A stretch of DNA of 64,000 nt from UBA1351 sp963677885 (GCA_963677885.1 OY782500.1:4836001-4900000), one strand, 5' to 3'; numbered from the stretch's first letter, positions 16,876-26,149 are shown. Notes: generated from the letters alone by a model not told the origin. Numbers and translations are program-made.

Positions 16876-18777
16876 CTATAAAGCTTCAAGTTGGTTGTGG
16901 TGGGTTTGCCATTGGTCGTATAGGGATTCTATGGTTTCTTCCAGTTGGGATTTTTCTTCTATGAGTTCTTGGCTTAGGGTGTAGTCGGAGTAGACTTCTT
17001 CCTTAAGCAGCTCTTGGTCAATGGTTTCTATTCGGATTTCCTTGGCTTCAATGGCTTCTTCTGTTTCTTTTAAGAGATTTTCCAGTTTTCGTTTTTTCTT
17101 ATCCAGTTCTTTTTGGGCTTGCCAGTCCAGTTTGTTTTGTGTGTCGGTTTTTACCTGGGTCTCTTGGTCGAGACTGCTTAATTTCTTTTCTTCGTAGTAG
17201 TCATAATTACCATGATAAAGGGTGACTGTTTCATCGTGTAGTTCAAGAACTTTGGTGGCAATACGGTTAATAAAATACCTGTCGTGGGAAATGAAGAATA
17301 TGGTACCTGTGTAGTGAAGCAAGGCGTTTTCCAGTATTTCTTTGGATATCATATCCAAGTGGTTGGTTGGCTCATCCAAAAGGAGAAAATTACCACCGGA
17401 TAACATGAGTTTTGCTAAGGAAAGACGACCCTTTTCACCACCGGATAGGGAGCCAATCTCTTTAAAAACATCATCTCCAGTAAATAAAAATGCAGCTAGT
17501 AGGTTTCTGATTTCTGTAATCGTCATATTGGGGAATACATCTGCAATTTCCTCAATCATGGTTAAGTTGGAATCCAGATTCTCGTGCTCTTGGTCATAGT
17601 AAGCCATTTCTACTGAACTTCCAAGGGCAAAAGTGCCTGAAGAGGCCTTTAGGTCTTCCATGAGTATTCGAAAGAGGCTTGTCTTGCCTGTACCATTGTT
17701 GCCGACAAGGGCTATCCTGTCCTCTTTATACACGTCAAAATCAATATCAGTAAACAGCTTTTTGGGGCCAAATGCCATGGAGAGGCCTTTTACACGAAGC
17801 ACATCATGACCGGATTCTTTTTTTGGATTCAACTGAAGGTTCATACTGGCCTGAAGTTCTTGTGGTTTGTCTAGAATTTCCATTTTATCCAGAGCTTTTT
17901 CTCTGCTAACAGCCCGTTTTATAAACTTTTCATCTCTATAGGAGCGCAGCCGTTTAACGATTTCTTCCTGGCGCTTTATTTCATTCTGCTGCTCTTCATA
18001 ATGCTTGGTATCAATATAGGTTTGAAACTCTTTTTTCTTAATGAATTCAGAATAATTGCCTTTGTAGACAATAGACTTACCCCGTTCAATATCAATGACT
18101 TTGGATACAAGCTTATCAAGAAAATACCTGTCATGGGAAATCATAAGAAGGGTTCCTTTATATGCGTTTAAGAATCCTTCCAACCATTTTATACTTGCCA
18201 GGTCTAGGTGATTGGTTGGCTCATCCAGCAATAGAAGATCCGGCTGCCTGATAAGTAGTTTTCCCAGGGAGACCCTTGTTTTTTGACCTCCAGATAAGGT
18301 GTCAATGACTTGGTTTGATTGGTTGTCATCAAACCCCAGACCTTTGATGACGCCTTTAACAAGGCTGTCATAGGCGTAACCGCCGGCGTCCTTATAGGTT
18401 TCCATCGCTTCATGGTAAGAGTGAAGGAGGTTTTCGGATGGATTGGATGTATCACCTAGTCTTGCCTCGTAGTCCTGGAGGATTGCTTTTAATTTAAGTA
18501 TATCCTGATCTGATTCATAGAGCTCCTGGTAAATGGTTTTATGGGACTGAAAATCACCATGCTGTGACAGATAGCCAATGGATATTCCGGATTTGGTAAA
18601 TATTTGACCTGTATCCGGCGTCAATTGTCCTGTTAAGATACGGAATAAGGTGGTTTTACCAGCACCATTTACTCCGACAATGGCAGTTTGCTCACCTTCA
18701 TTTATATGAAAATTAATATCTTTCAGTGTGTTTTCTGTTATATAGGAATAACTAATATTTGTACACGATAATAACAT
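16876..18777 (-). CDS. ABC-F family ATPase (ribosome-associated), YdiF-like
   Basis: A 633-residue protein with two ABC ATPase domains and no membrane segments, the mark of ABC-F proteins. These act on the ribosome as translation factors or antibiotic-protection proteins. Walker A motifs are GVNGAGKTT (first) and GNNGTGKTS (second), signatures LSGGQKTR and LSGGEKGR, and both Walker B regions read LLLDEPTNHLD. The inter-domain linker (about 240-320) is long and charged. The C-terminal 80 residues are a predicted coiled coil. It is transcribed alone, opposite to its neighbours. Sequence alone does not tell a housekeeping factor from a resistance protein. RBS AAGGAAAGG. Confidence 0.93.
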   Translation of the reverse strand: MLLSCTNISYSYITENTLKDINFHINEGEQTAIVGVNGAGKTTLFRILTGQLTPDTGQIFTKSGISIGYLSQHGDFQSHKTIYQELYESDQDILKLKAILQDYEARLGDTSNPSENLLHSYHEAMETYKDAGGYAYDSLVKGVIKGLGFDDNQSNQVIDTLSGGQKTRVSLGKLLIRQPDLLLLDEPTNHLDLASIKWLEGFLNAYKGTLLMISHDRYFLDKLVSKVIDIERGKSIVYKGNYSEFIKKKEFQTYIDTKHYEEQQNEIKRQEEIVKRLRSYRDEKFIKRAVSREKALDKMEILDKPQELQASMNLQLNPKKESGHDVLRVKGLSMAFGPKKLFTDIDFDVYKEDRIALVGNNGTGKTSLFRILMEDLKASSGTFALGSSVEMAYYDQEHENLDSNLTMIEEIADVFPNMTITEIRNLLAAFLFTGDDVFKEIGSLSGGEKGRLSLAKLMLSGGNFLLLDEPTNHLDMISKEILENALLHYTGTIFFISHDRYFINRIATKVLELHDETVTLYHGNYDYYEEKKLSSLDQETQVKTDTQNKLDWQAQKELDKKKRKLENLLKETEEAIEAKEIRIETIDQELLKEEVYSDYTLSQELIEEKSQLEETIESLYDQWQTHHNQLEAL

Positions 18778-18870
18778 AATATGACCTTTCCTTGAGTGTA
18801 ATACCTAGATTATCATAGCATTAGTCCTGGAAATTTTAAAGGTATATTTTGGCTAGGGTTTCAGATTTAA

Positions 18871-18954
18871 ATATTGCAAGAGTGATTGAATATAAATATT
18901 GCTTTATGTGATTAACATACATAATGCAACGCTAAAGATATTGCAATATGTGAT
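18871..18954 (+). repeat. array of imperfect ATATTGC repeats before the gene at 18999
   Basis: The unit ATATTGC-N4/5-GTGAT occurs at 18871-18886, 18896-18912 and 18938-18954, with a degenerate ATAATGC copy at 18921. The first three starts (18871, 18896, 18921) are exactly 25 bases apart. The last copy contains the -35 of the promoter. This looks like tandem binding sites for a regulator. Confidence 0.6.
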
Positions 18955-18968
18955 AGTTGTGCTATAAT
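18941..18968 (+). promoter_or_regulatory. promoter for the unrecognised gene at 18999
   Basis: TTGCAA (18941-18946) and TATAAT (18963-18968), spacing 16, lie 30 bases before the start codon. Confidence 0.6.
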
Positions 18969-18998
18969 ATATTTATAGAGTTAGAAAGGTGGTAAATT

Positions 18999-19991
18999 AT
19001 GTCGAATGCGAAATTTGTAAAGAAAGTCGAAGGATTAATCGACCCAGTAGATGTCGGTACCATTCATTTTATACAGTCACTTAATAATTTTGTTCCAAAG
19101 GCAATACAGAAGAAGATGGTTAAGGCATCAGGTCAGAAAACACCCTATATGGGCTTTGTTGTAGAACCCTATAGCCATTTTCTCTTTTATGAAATTAAAG
19201 ATACTCAAGCTGCCAACCGTTTGTTGCCAAAAGGATATGAGCTGATGAAGACAAAGGTGTTCTCAGACGATGAAGCCAAATACTATGGAGTTTTTGGTTG
19301 TTTCAAGGCCCATACCAGTGGCTTTTGGGGACTTCGTATTGAATTTTATCTAATTGCCAGAGACCTTAAGACGAATATGTTGAGCTGGATTATTGTGGAT
19401 TATGATACAAATACGATCACCTATGATCCTAAAAATGCTCTAAGTGGTGCCAATGCAAAAGGTTCAATAATGACAACGGATTACGACGGACAGCTTCATT
19501 TGGAAATGAAGAGCAAGGATGGTAGAAAACTATATTTTTATAATGATATTACACAAGGGAAATTTAAAGAACTTGATAAAAAACTTTGGATAGAGGGGAA
19601 TTTATCTATTGCCTACGGAGGTCGCAAGATTAACAAGGATCCAGAAAAATTTTCACTTTTGTTTAACCCTGAAGAATTTAGTAAGGCCTTGTGGTACCCT
19701 GGTCAAGCTTATTCAGTGAAAGTTAATAATTGGTTTGGTCATATCATTGAAAGCCAACCTGATCAAGTTGTATGTTTTCCTTTTGATCAGCACTATTTAT
19801 CAGATAGCCCTGGTCATTCAACAGCAGTCAGTGATGAAGCCGGCTTAATCAAAAAAATCAAAGATATCAATCAAATCGATATTGAAGTGTTTTCAACCGA
19901 ATCATTAAAACGCTCTCTTTTACTGGGGATGGTTTTTTCACTTGGTCTTCAGGCGCTTGCCCTAAAGACTCTCAGAAAAAAGAATCGGTAA
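18999..19991 (+). CDS. unrecognised 330-residue protein with C-terminal membrane segment
   Basis: I do not recognise this family with confidence. The protein has no signal peptide. Most of it is soluble and rich in aromatic beta-like segments (LRIEFYLIARD, LHLEMKSKDGRKLYFY, WYPGQAYSVKVNNW). Near the end is one hydrophobic helix (about 305-322, LLLGMVFSLGLQALAL) followed by a basic tail, suggesting tail anchoring with the bulk in the cytoplasm. Residues 50-120, with ANRLLPKGYEL, YYGVFGCF and a conserved-looking GFWGLRIEFYL, vaguely recall the acetoacetate-decarboxylase-like or DUF2071 fold; this is a guess. It has its own promoter and repeat array and stands alone between an ABC-F gene and an AraC regulator. 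RBS AAAGGTGG. Confidence 0.7.
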   Translation: MSNAKFVKKVEGLIDPVDVGTIHFIQSLNNFVPKAIQKKMVKASGQKTPYMGFVVEPYSHFLFYEIKDTQAANRLLPKGYELMKTKVFSDDEAKYYGVFGCFKAHTSGFWGLRIEFYLIARDLKTNMLSWIIVDYDTNTITYDPKNALSGANAKGSIMTTDYDGQLHLEMKSKDGRKLYFYNDITQGKFKELDKKLWIEGNLSIAYGGRKINKDPEKFSLLFNPEEFSKALWYPGQAYSVKVNNWFGHIIESQPDQVVCFPFDQHYLSDSPGHSTAVSDEAGLIKKIKDINQIDIEVFSTESLKRSLLLGMVFSLGLQALALKTLRKKNR

Positions 19992-20052
19992 TCTGGTTGA
20001 CACAGCCTCCTGACTTATATATAGTGAGATGAGAATCAATTAATGTGCTTAT

Positions 20053-21117
20053 ATGGAAATGAGTAGGAAGATGAAAAAACAACAATTGGAGGCCTTGCTG
20101 TATCAAATGACCCAGGAAGAGAAAAACTCTATCCAAGGTATGAAACCTGCCAAGGGAACTTTAGGAGAACTGGATGCAGCATATCTTAAAGAAGGTGATG
20201 TTTATGTCTTTATGGAAAGTGATCTGAGTAAAGCACCGGTATCTATTCCAGGATATGAAAAATCCTCCAGGCATTTTAACTTCCTCAACATTGTTGCCAG
20301 TAAGCATGTTCGCTTTGCTGAGGTACCCCTCCACCGACATGAATTTGTCGAGTTGAACTATGTTCTGTCAGGTGAGATTCATATGGTGATTAACGGTCAT
20401 GATATTGAAATTAGTCAGGGTGATCTATGTATTATGGATAGTAATGTTACCCATAGTATTGGTTCCACACAAGAGCAGGATATGATGTTGAATATACTAC
20501 TGCCTAAAACTTATTTCAATATGACTTTTTTAACAACTTTTATGGGGATGGACTTGGTTAGCCGTTTTTTTGCTGGCGTATTGTCAGAAAAGAACCGGCA
20601 TGACCAGTACCTTTTGATTCACTGTCAGGACAGCGAATCGATTCAGGACATGATAGAAAATATTTTTTGTGAGTTTCTAGAACCTAAAATTGGCTCAAGT
20701 AATGTTATTCACAACTATTTGAGTCTTATATTGATTGAATCCGTCCGAAGCTATCAAAGTGCCATGGGAGAAAAGGCTACAAAGAAAAGTGGATATCTTA
20801 CGGATATTCTTCAGTATATCGATGAGCATTGTGAAAGCTGTACCTTGAAGGAAGTTGCAGATCTTTTTAACTACAGTCCTTCCCATTTGTCTAAGAAGCT
20901 GAAAAAGAGAATGGGGAAATCCTTTCAAGAATTAGTTAGCGATCAACGTCTGCAGAGGGTGGCCCTTCAACTTGAAAGTTCCAGCAAGCCAATCTCTCAA
21001 ATCGCAGGAGGATGTGGATATCAAAATCTGGCATTCTTTTATAAGAAGTTTCAGCAAAAATTTGACTGCACTCCTAAAGAATACAGGGAATTTAGGAGTC
21101 AGTATGGACTAAGATAG
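20053..21117 (+). CDS. AraC family transcriptional regulator with cupin domain
   Basis: A 354-residue regulator. Residues 85-165 form an AraC-type cupin (VPLHRHEFVELNYVLSGE, GDLCIMDSNVTHSIG), the usual ligand pocket. Residues 255-350 hold two helix-turn-helix motifs (TLKEVADLFNYSPSHLSKKLKKR and ISQIAGGCGYQNLAFFYKKFQQ). In-frame ATGs at 20053, 20059 and 20071 are all possible starts and none has a strong ribosome site. A terminator follows, and then the ABC importer operon whose weak promoter carries tandem repeats suitable for an AraC activator. It is therefore the likely regulator of that importer. Confidence 0.9.
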   Translation: MEMSRKMKKQQLEALLYQMTQEEKNSIQGMKPAKGTLGELDAAYLKEGDVYVFMESDLSKAPVSIPGYEKSSRHFNFLNIVASKHVRFAEVPLHRHEFVELNYVLSGEIHMVINGHDIEISQGDLCIMDSNVTHSIGSTQEQDMMLNILLPKTYFNMTFLTTFMGMDLVSRFFAGVLSEKNRHDQYLLIHCQDSESIQDMIENIFCEFLEPKIGSSNVIHNYLSLILIESVRSYQSAMGEKATKKSGYLTDILQYIDEHCESCTLKEVADLFNYSPSHLSKKLKKRMGKSFQELVSDQRLQRVALQLESSSKPISQIAGGCGYQNLAFFYKKFQQKFDCTPKEYREFRSQYGLR

Positions 21118-21145
21118 TAAGTCATATATAAGGAATTATGGATAG

Positions 21146-21185
21146 AAATATTCTTGAGCTAATAGGCTTAGGAATATTTTTTTTT
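21146..21185 (+). terminator. intrinsic terminator after the AraC gene
   Basis: A 14-bp stem with two wobbles pairs AAATATTCTTGAGC (21146-21159) with 21166-21179. Nine T end the structure (21177-21185). Confidence 0.85.
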
Positions 21186-21234
21186 GCAATTCTTTAGGAT
21201 TCTTTGAAGTTGTTTTGAATTCAAAATATAACCG

Positions 21235-21292
21235 ATTTGGTCACTATATGTGTCATAATCGGTCATTTTTTATTCTTCATATCTCTGATAAT
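21235..21292 (+). promoter_or_regulatory. tandem AraC-type half-sites and weak promoter of the ABC importer operon
   Basis: ATTTGGTCA (21235-21243) and AATCGGTCA (21257-21265) are direct repeats spaced 22 bases start to start, the geometry of AraC half-sites. The second abuts a poor -35 (CATTTT, 21264-21269) with GATAAT (21287-21292) 17 bases on. A weak -35 covered by a site suggests an activator-dependent promoter. Confidence 0.5.
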
Positions 21293-21333
21293 ATACTAGT
21301 CAAGGTAAATCTTTTGAAGAGGTGAAGCAGATA

Positions 21334-22827
21334 ATGAGTAATGAGATAATCCTGGAAGCCAGGAATTTAAAGAAAACATTTGGTCCGACCCTGGCGCTTG
21401 ATAATGTTAGTTTTACATTGCGCCGTGGAGACGTTCGAGGTCTAATAGGTGAAAATGGTTCGGGAAAATCAACACTGACTTCGATACTGTGTGGAGTCTT
21501 AAAAGCAGATTCCGGGCAAATTAGTTACAAGGGGAAGACATTTAATCCTCATAGCATTGTAGACGCACAAAATCATGGAATAACTATGATTTTACAAGAA
21601 GCCGGAACCATAGCGGATATCAGTGTTGCACAAAATATTTTTTTGGGCTCTGAGAGAGACTTCTGTAAATTAGGGTTTATGAATCAAGAAGCCATGTTTA
21701 AGGCAGCCGATGATTTGCTGGATGAATTGGGGCTCACTCATATTCGAGGTAGAGATAATATCTCCATTCATAGTTTCGAAGAAAGAAAGCTGGTTGAAAT
21801 TGTCAGAGCAATTCGTAAGAAGCCGGAGATCCTTGTTGTTGATGAAACGACTACAGCTTTATCACACGATGGAAGAAACTTACTTTATCAATTAATTGAG
21901 GATATGTCCAATCAGGACAAAAGTGTTATTTTTATTTCACATGACCTTGATGAAGTCCTGGATAAGTGTACGGTACTATCGGTCTTGCGGGATGGCCAGG
22001 AAGTTGGTGAACTGGGTAAACATGAAATGGTTCCATCTGTAGTTCGGAATATGATGGTTGGACGTGAAATCAGCGACAAATACTATAGGGAAGACTATGA
22101 CAGATCTTGTCAGGAAGAGGTAGCCTTAAGTTTTGAACAAGTATCCATGGGGCGGATTAAAGACTTTAATCTGGAAGTCCACAAGGGAGAAATTGTTGGA
22201 ATCGGCGGACTTTCTGGGGATGGAATGCATGAAATCGGAAAATTGGCATTTGGAATACAGACAAGTGAGTCGGGAAAAGTAACCTGTGGGGGCAGGGAAA
22301 TACAATCACCTAAAGAAGCCATCGAGTTAGGACTTGGCTATATATCTAAGGACAGGGACAGGGAAGCACTTATTCTTAATGGCAGTATACAGGACAACAT
22401 TGTAATGCCATCATTGAGTTCCATTGTTAAAGGTACATTTGTTAATCCCTTAAAAGAAAAGAAAATGGCATCTGAAATGATTGAACAATTATCAATCAAG
22501 TGTAGAAACCAAAACCAAGATGTTAGGGAATTATCTGGTGGCAATAAACAGAAAGTATCTTTTGGCAAGTGGATAGCCAAGGGGTCAGATGTAATTGTTA
22601 TGGACTGTCCAACAAGAGGTGTGGATATTGGTGTTAAACAAGCCATGTATGAGTTGATTACAGAGATGAAGAAGGAAGGTAAAGCCATCCTGTTTATTAG
22701 CGAAGAATTAACTGAATTGATTGGAATGTGTGACAGAATTCAAATCATGAAAGATTTCAAAGTCAGTAAAGAGTTCCAGAGACATCCGGAACTTCGTGAC
22801 AGAGACATTATCGAGTATATGATTTAG
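21334..22827 (+). CDS. sugar-type ABC transporter ATP-binding protein (RbsA/MglA family)
   Basis: A 497-residue double ATPase that powers import by the CUT2 class of transporters. The ATG at 21334 is chosen (AGAGGTG upstream); a GTG at 21322 is also in frame. The first domain has Walker A GENGSGKST and Walker B ILVVDETTTAL. Its signature region reads SIHSFEERKLVEI instead of the usual LSGGQ/LSIGQ form, so it is degenerate. The second domain has the degenerate Walker A usual for the family (GIGGLSGDGMHE) and an intact LSGGNKQKV signature. It is followed by permease, receptor and second permease genes in the same direction, so they form one importer. Ligand unknown. Confidence 0.92.
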   Translation: MSNEIILEARNLKKTFGPTLALDNVSFTLRRGDVRGLIGENGSGKSTLTSILCGVLKADSGQISYKGKTFNPHSIVDAQNHGITMILQEAGTIADISVAQNIFLGSERDFCKLGFMNQEAMFKAADDLLDELGLTHIRGRDNISIHSFEERKLVEIVRAIRKKPEILVVDETTTALSHDGRNLLYQLIEDMSNQDKSVIFISHDLDEVLDKCTVLSVLRDGQEVGELGKHEMVPSVVRNMMVGREISDKYYREDYDRSCQEEVALSFEQVSMGRIKDFNLEVHKGEIVGIGGLSGDGMHEIGKLAFGIQTSESGKVTCGGREIQSPKEAIELGLGYISKDRDREALILNGSIQDNIVMPSLSSIVKGTFVNPLKEKKMASEMIEQLSIKCRNQNQDVRELSGGNKQKVSFGKWIAKGSDVIVMDCPTRGVDIGVKQAMYELITEMKKEGKAILFISEELTELIGMCDRIQIMKDFKVSKEFQRHPELRDRDIIEYMI

Positions 22828-22836
22828 GAGGTTATG

Positions 22837-23823
22837 ATGGCAGAACTCATCAAAAGAAAAACGGTTGATCTGTATAAAGGTCTATTTACATTTATAAAAT
22901 TAAGAAGTGTTTTACCAATAATCGGACTCTTTTTAGTTACTATTGTTTTCTGGGTAACCAGTGAGGGGATTTTGTTTTCACCATATAATATTAAGTCAAT
23001 TATTGCACAGGTTACTCCTGTAATCATTATATCCATGGGAGCTATGTTTATATATGCCTTAGGCAATATGGATGTATCTATTGGTACATCAATCGGTCTC
23101 AGTGGCTTAGGTGCCTGTGTGACGATTAATGAAACAGGCTCCTTGATACTTGCTGTTCTTGCAGCAATAGCCATTGCAGTGACCATATCTTTTGTTAACA
23201 GCTTTATCAGTGGTGTTCTGAATATATTACCTATTCTGGCATCAGTATGTACCATGATGATAGGACGTGGTCTTCTTACAATCATCACAACCAAGGCGGG
23301 TGGTTCAGGGATAAAAGCTCTGGTTGATGTATCTGTTTTTAAACAGCCATGGCTTCAGCTAACCGTCGTCGGTCTTGTTATTTTAGTCTTGGGATATATA
23401 TTTAATTTTACCATTATCGGTAAACAGGCAAGAAGTGTTGGCGCAAATCCAGAGTGTGCCAATCAAAACGGAATACGACCTTTTAAGGTACAGGTAATTG
23501 CTTATATGGTCTTAGGCTTGACTATTGGTGTTGCATCACTATTTGTATGGTCAAATACCGGTAATATTACAAGGTCCAGCGGAATGGGATATGAAATGGA
23601 TGTGATGATTGCATTGATTCTTGGTGGCATGTCATTAAATGGCGGCATGCGGTCAAAATTTATCAGTGCGATTGTCGGATCCCTAACATATATAATCCTT
23701 CGAAACGGATTGCTCTTATCAGCCTTTTTACAATACAACCAGGTGGATATGGCTAAAGCAATTATTTTCGTCATCATGGTTATGATAACCAGTAGGGCAA
23801 AAGGGATTTTACTACCAAAATAA
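22837..23823 (+). CDS. ABC transporter permease, RbsC-like (first)
   Basis: A 328-residue integral membrane protein with about ten helices of the BPD_transp_2 family that forms the import channel of CUT2 transporters. Family marks are the N-terminal helix after a basic stretch, GNMDVSIGTSIGLSG and the cytoplasmic loop GKQARSVGANPECANQNG that contacts the ATPase, then LGGMSLNGGMRSKF. ATGs at 22834 and 22837 are adjacent; the second has better spacing to AGGAGG. It pairs with the second permease at 25140, so the channel is probably a heterodimer. Confidence 0.9.
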   Translation: MAELIKRKTVDLYKGLFTFIKLRSVLPIIGLFLVTIVFWVTSEGILFSPYNIKSIIAQVTPVIIISMGAMFIYALGNMDVSIGTSIGLSGLGACVTINETGSLILAVLAAIAIAVTISFVNSFISGVLNILPILASVCTMMIGRGLLTIITTKAGGSGIKALVDVSVFKQPWLQLTVVGLVILVLGYIFNFTIIGKQARSVGANPECANQNGIRPFKVQVIAYMVLGLTIGVASLFVWSNTGNITRSSGMGYEMDVMIALILGGMSLNGGMRSKFISAIVGSLTYIILRNGLLLSAFLQYNQVDMAKAIIFVIMVMITSRAKGILLPK

Positions 23824-23843
23824 TCAAAGTGGAGGAAAGCAAA

Positions 23844-25085
23844 ATGAAAAAAGTATTGGCATTAATGTTGGTAGCTGTTTTGTTGTTATCAGCATGCGGA
23901 AGTGAATCAAGCGAATCAAAAGGTGCAAATGAAACGTCGACTTCATCAGAGACAAGTGGTGAGCAAGGTGATGCTTCAAGTGATGAGTCAAGCTCTGAAC
24001 CTGCAATTGAGGTCAAAGATGTAAAGATTGCAATGATGATTTGGGAAAGTGGCCCTCAACAGACTGCAACTCAAAATTACTGTCAGGCGCTGGAAGAAGG
24101 CATCGATGGTTTGAGTTTTGTTTACGGTCAGTTAAGTGCTACTGATGAAGATGCAAATGTAGCTGCAGCACAAGCCATGATAGCACAAGGGGTTGACGGA
24201 ATTATTATGTATAATCAAAACCTTGGTTTACCGACTATTGCCGAAATCGGAAAAGAAGCCGGTGTATATGTAGGATGTTACCTTAGTAAGCCTGGAAGTG
24301 ATATCATCGGTCTCTTGGAAGGCAACGACTACTATATTGGTTCGGTTATGGACGGTCCCCTAGATACAGGTGAAATGGGAATCTATGCAGCTGAGTTGGC
24401 AATTGAGAATGGTTATAAACATATCGGTTCTGTATCTTTTCCTTTAAGTGTTATTGAGCCTATGAAAGATATGGTAGAAGCTTTTTATGGCAGAATCGAA
24501 GAATTCAATGCAGGCGCAGCAGCAGAAGAACAGATAACTCTTTATGACAATGAAGAAGTTTGGTTTACCCAGGTAGATGCATCATTTTTCGCTAATTATC
24601 CAGAAATGGATGCAGTATTTGGAGCTGGTGGCGGTGTACTTTCTGTATATCCTACCATGGTAAGTGCTGGTTTAACCGATACAATCAAATTGATTTCAAC
24701 AGGTATGCTTTATGATGAAGATACTATTGGTGCCATTGAAAGCGGCAAAATTCAATTGGCAACAACGAGTACTGTTGAACAACTTTTCTATCCTGTAGCC
24801 ATGATCTTTAATGCGGTTCAGGGTCAATCCTATGCAGACCAGCCAGAGTCATGGGAGTCAGTAGGCTGTGGAGTTTTCTATATTAGAAACAAAGAGGATA
24901 TTGATAATATCAAAGCTCATTCTTACCTGTATGCAGAAAGTTATGATGAGTATGACCGTCTTATGTTGACACCTGAAGAGGCTAAGGGACTCTTACTAGC
25001 TTATAATCCAGATGCAACATATAAAGAGCTGACAGGTTATTTAGATGACTTAAACTTGGAGAGTTTAGCAGGTTTAGGCGAATAA
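23844..25085 (+). CDS. ABC transporter substrate-binding lipoprotein (Peripla_BP_4 type)
   Basis: A 413-residue receptor. The start at 23844 follows GGAGG and gives a clean lipoprotein signal peptide (MKKVLALMLVAVLLLSAC, lipobox LLSA-Cys). A Ser/Glu-rich linker (to about 55) leads to the ligand-binding fold of the ribose/galactose-binding type (AAAQAMIAQGVDGIIMYNQNLG, MDAVFGAGGGVLS). It would sit on the outer face of the membrane and hand its ligand to the two permeases. The family binds mainly sugars but also other small molecules; nothing here identifies the ligand. A hairpin just after the stop should raise its level above that of the downstream permease. Confidence 0.9.
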   Translation: MKKVLALMLVAVLLLSACGSESSESKGANETSTSSETSGEQGDASSDESSSEPAIEVKDVKIAMMIWESGPQQTATQNYCQALEEGIDGLSFVYGQLSATDEDANVAAAQAMIAQGVDGIIMYNQNLGLPTIAEIGKEAGVYVGCYLSKPGSDIIGLLEGNDYYIGSVMDGPLDTGEMGIYAAELAIENGYKHIGSVSFPLSVIEPMKDMVEAFYGRIEEFNAGAAAEEQITLYDNEEVWFTQVDASFFANYPEMDAVFGAGGGVLSVYPTMVSAGLTDTIKLISTGMLYDEDTIGAIESGKIQLATTSTVEQLFYPVAMIFNAVQGQSYADQPESWESVGCGVFYIRNKEDIDNIKAHSYLYAESYDEYDRLMLTPEEAKGLLLAYNPDATYKELTGYLDDLNLESLAGLGE

Positions 25086-25095
25086 TTAAATGAAA

Positions 25096-25128
25096 CAGGC
25101 ATCAGAGCCTTGATGCCTGATTTTTTTT
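25096..25128 (+). terminator. intra-operon terminator between receptor and second permease
   Basis: A 9-bp stem CAGGCATCA / TGATGCCTG with a six-base loop is followed by eight T (25121-25128). The next gene's AGGAGG follows at once (25129-25134). Confidence 0.85.
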
Positions 25129-25139
25129 AGGAGGTTGAA

Positions 25140-26084
25140 ATGCGAAGAATTTTAAATGCCGGAAAGATGGTCTTCCTGCCGGTGATGACCTTTTTAGTAT
25201 TCTTTATTATTACAAGAATTACAGGCAATAAGACTTTTGGTGATTTTTATACATGGAAAATGATTTTTATTAATACAGCAACAACTGTTAGTATGGGATA
25301 TGTATTGGCTTTGAACTTAAAAAGTGGAAGAATGGACTTATCCTGTGGTGCAAATATGATTGCTTCTAGTCTCCTGTCTGTATATATTGCTACCAGTTAT
25401 GGTTTAAATGGTTGGGGACTCCTGGCACTGTGTATTTTATTCTGTGTTGTTTTCAGCCTTATTACAGCTTTTGTCTACGTTACAACTAAAATGCCTATCA
25501 TTGTTACAACAGTAGGTATGGCCTTGGTTTATGAGTCTGCTACACGCTTGATTAATAGTGGTAACGGTGGAAATGTTATCTCAACAGGTACTTATAATTT
25601 TTGGGGCATGGCGCCGTGGGCCTACATACTTATGGGAATCTGCGTACTGGCCTATCATATTGTTACTCAATATACGATAATCGGCCATGAATCTGAGGCT
25701 TTGGTTCATAATCAAAGACTTGGTGTAAGTCTTGGGATTAATGAAAAAAGAAATGTTATTTACATTTTTCTGTTTTCAGGATTTCTTCTGGGTATCTGTA
25801 GTGCTATGTACGCGGCAACAACAGTTATGGCACCTCAGTCCAACTTTGCCAGTGTCGGTACTGTCTTTCAAAACCTTTTACCTGTAATAATGGGACTCTA
25901 TTTGGCAAAATATGGTAATGATTCTGTAGGGATTCTCATGGGAGCTTTATCCGTAGGGATTATTAAATACGGACTCAATCTTATTGGATGGGGAAGTGCC
26001 CTAAATATTGTTATAGGTCTGTTTATGATCGGTTTTAGTATTTATACACGATTAGATGAGCAAAGTCAAAAGAAAGCAGACTAG
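25140..26084 (+). CDS. ABC transporter permease, RbsC-like (second)
   Basis: A 314-residue membrane protein with about nine to ten helices and BPD_transp_2 features (GYVLALNLKSGRMDLSCGANM, LGVSLGINEKRNV, LPVIMGLYLAKYG). It is clearly diverged from the permease at 22837. The order ATPase, permease, receptor, permease is unusual but two-permease CUT2 systems are known, for example the galactofuranose importer of E. coli. It starts directly after a terminator with a strong AGGAGG. Confidence 0.88.
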   Translation: MRRILNAGKMVFLPVMTFLVFFIITRITGNKTFGDFYTWKMIFINTATTVSMGYVLALNLKSGRMDLSCGANMIASSLLSVYIATSYGLNGWGLLALCILFCVVFSLITAFVYVTTKMPIIVTTVGMALVYESATRLINSGNGGNVISTGTYNFWGMAPWAYILMGICVLAYHIVTQYTIIGHESEALVHNQRLGVSLGINEKRNVIYIFLFSGFLLGICSAMYAATTVMAPQSNFASVGTVFQNLLPVIMGLYLAKYGNDSVGILMGALSVGIIKYGLNLIGWGSALNIVIGLFMIGFSIYTRLDEQSQKKAD

Positions 26085-26149
26085 GTTTCTCAAAAAGAGA
26101 GTTTGGCATAAAGGATGACACCAATGAAAGCTGGAAGGAAAGATAGAAG

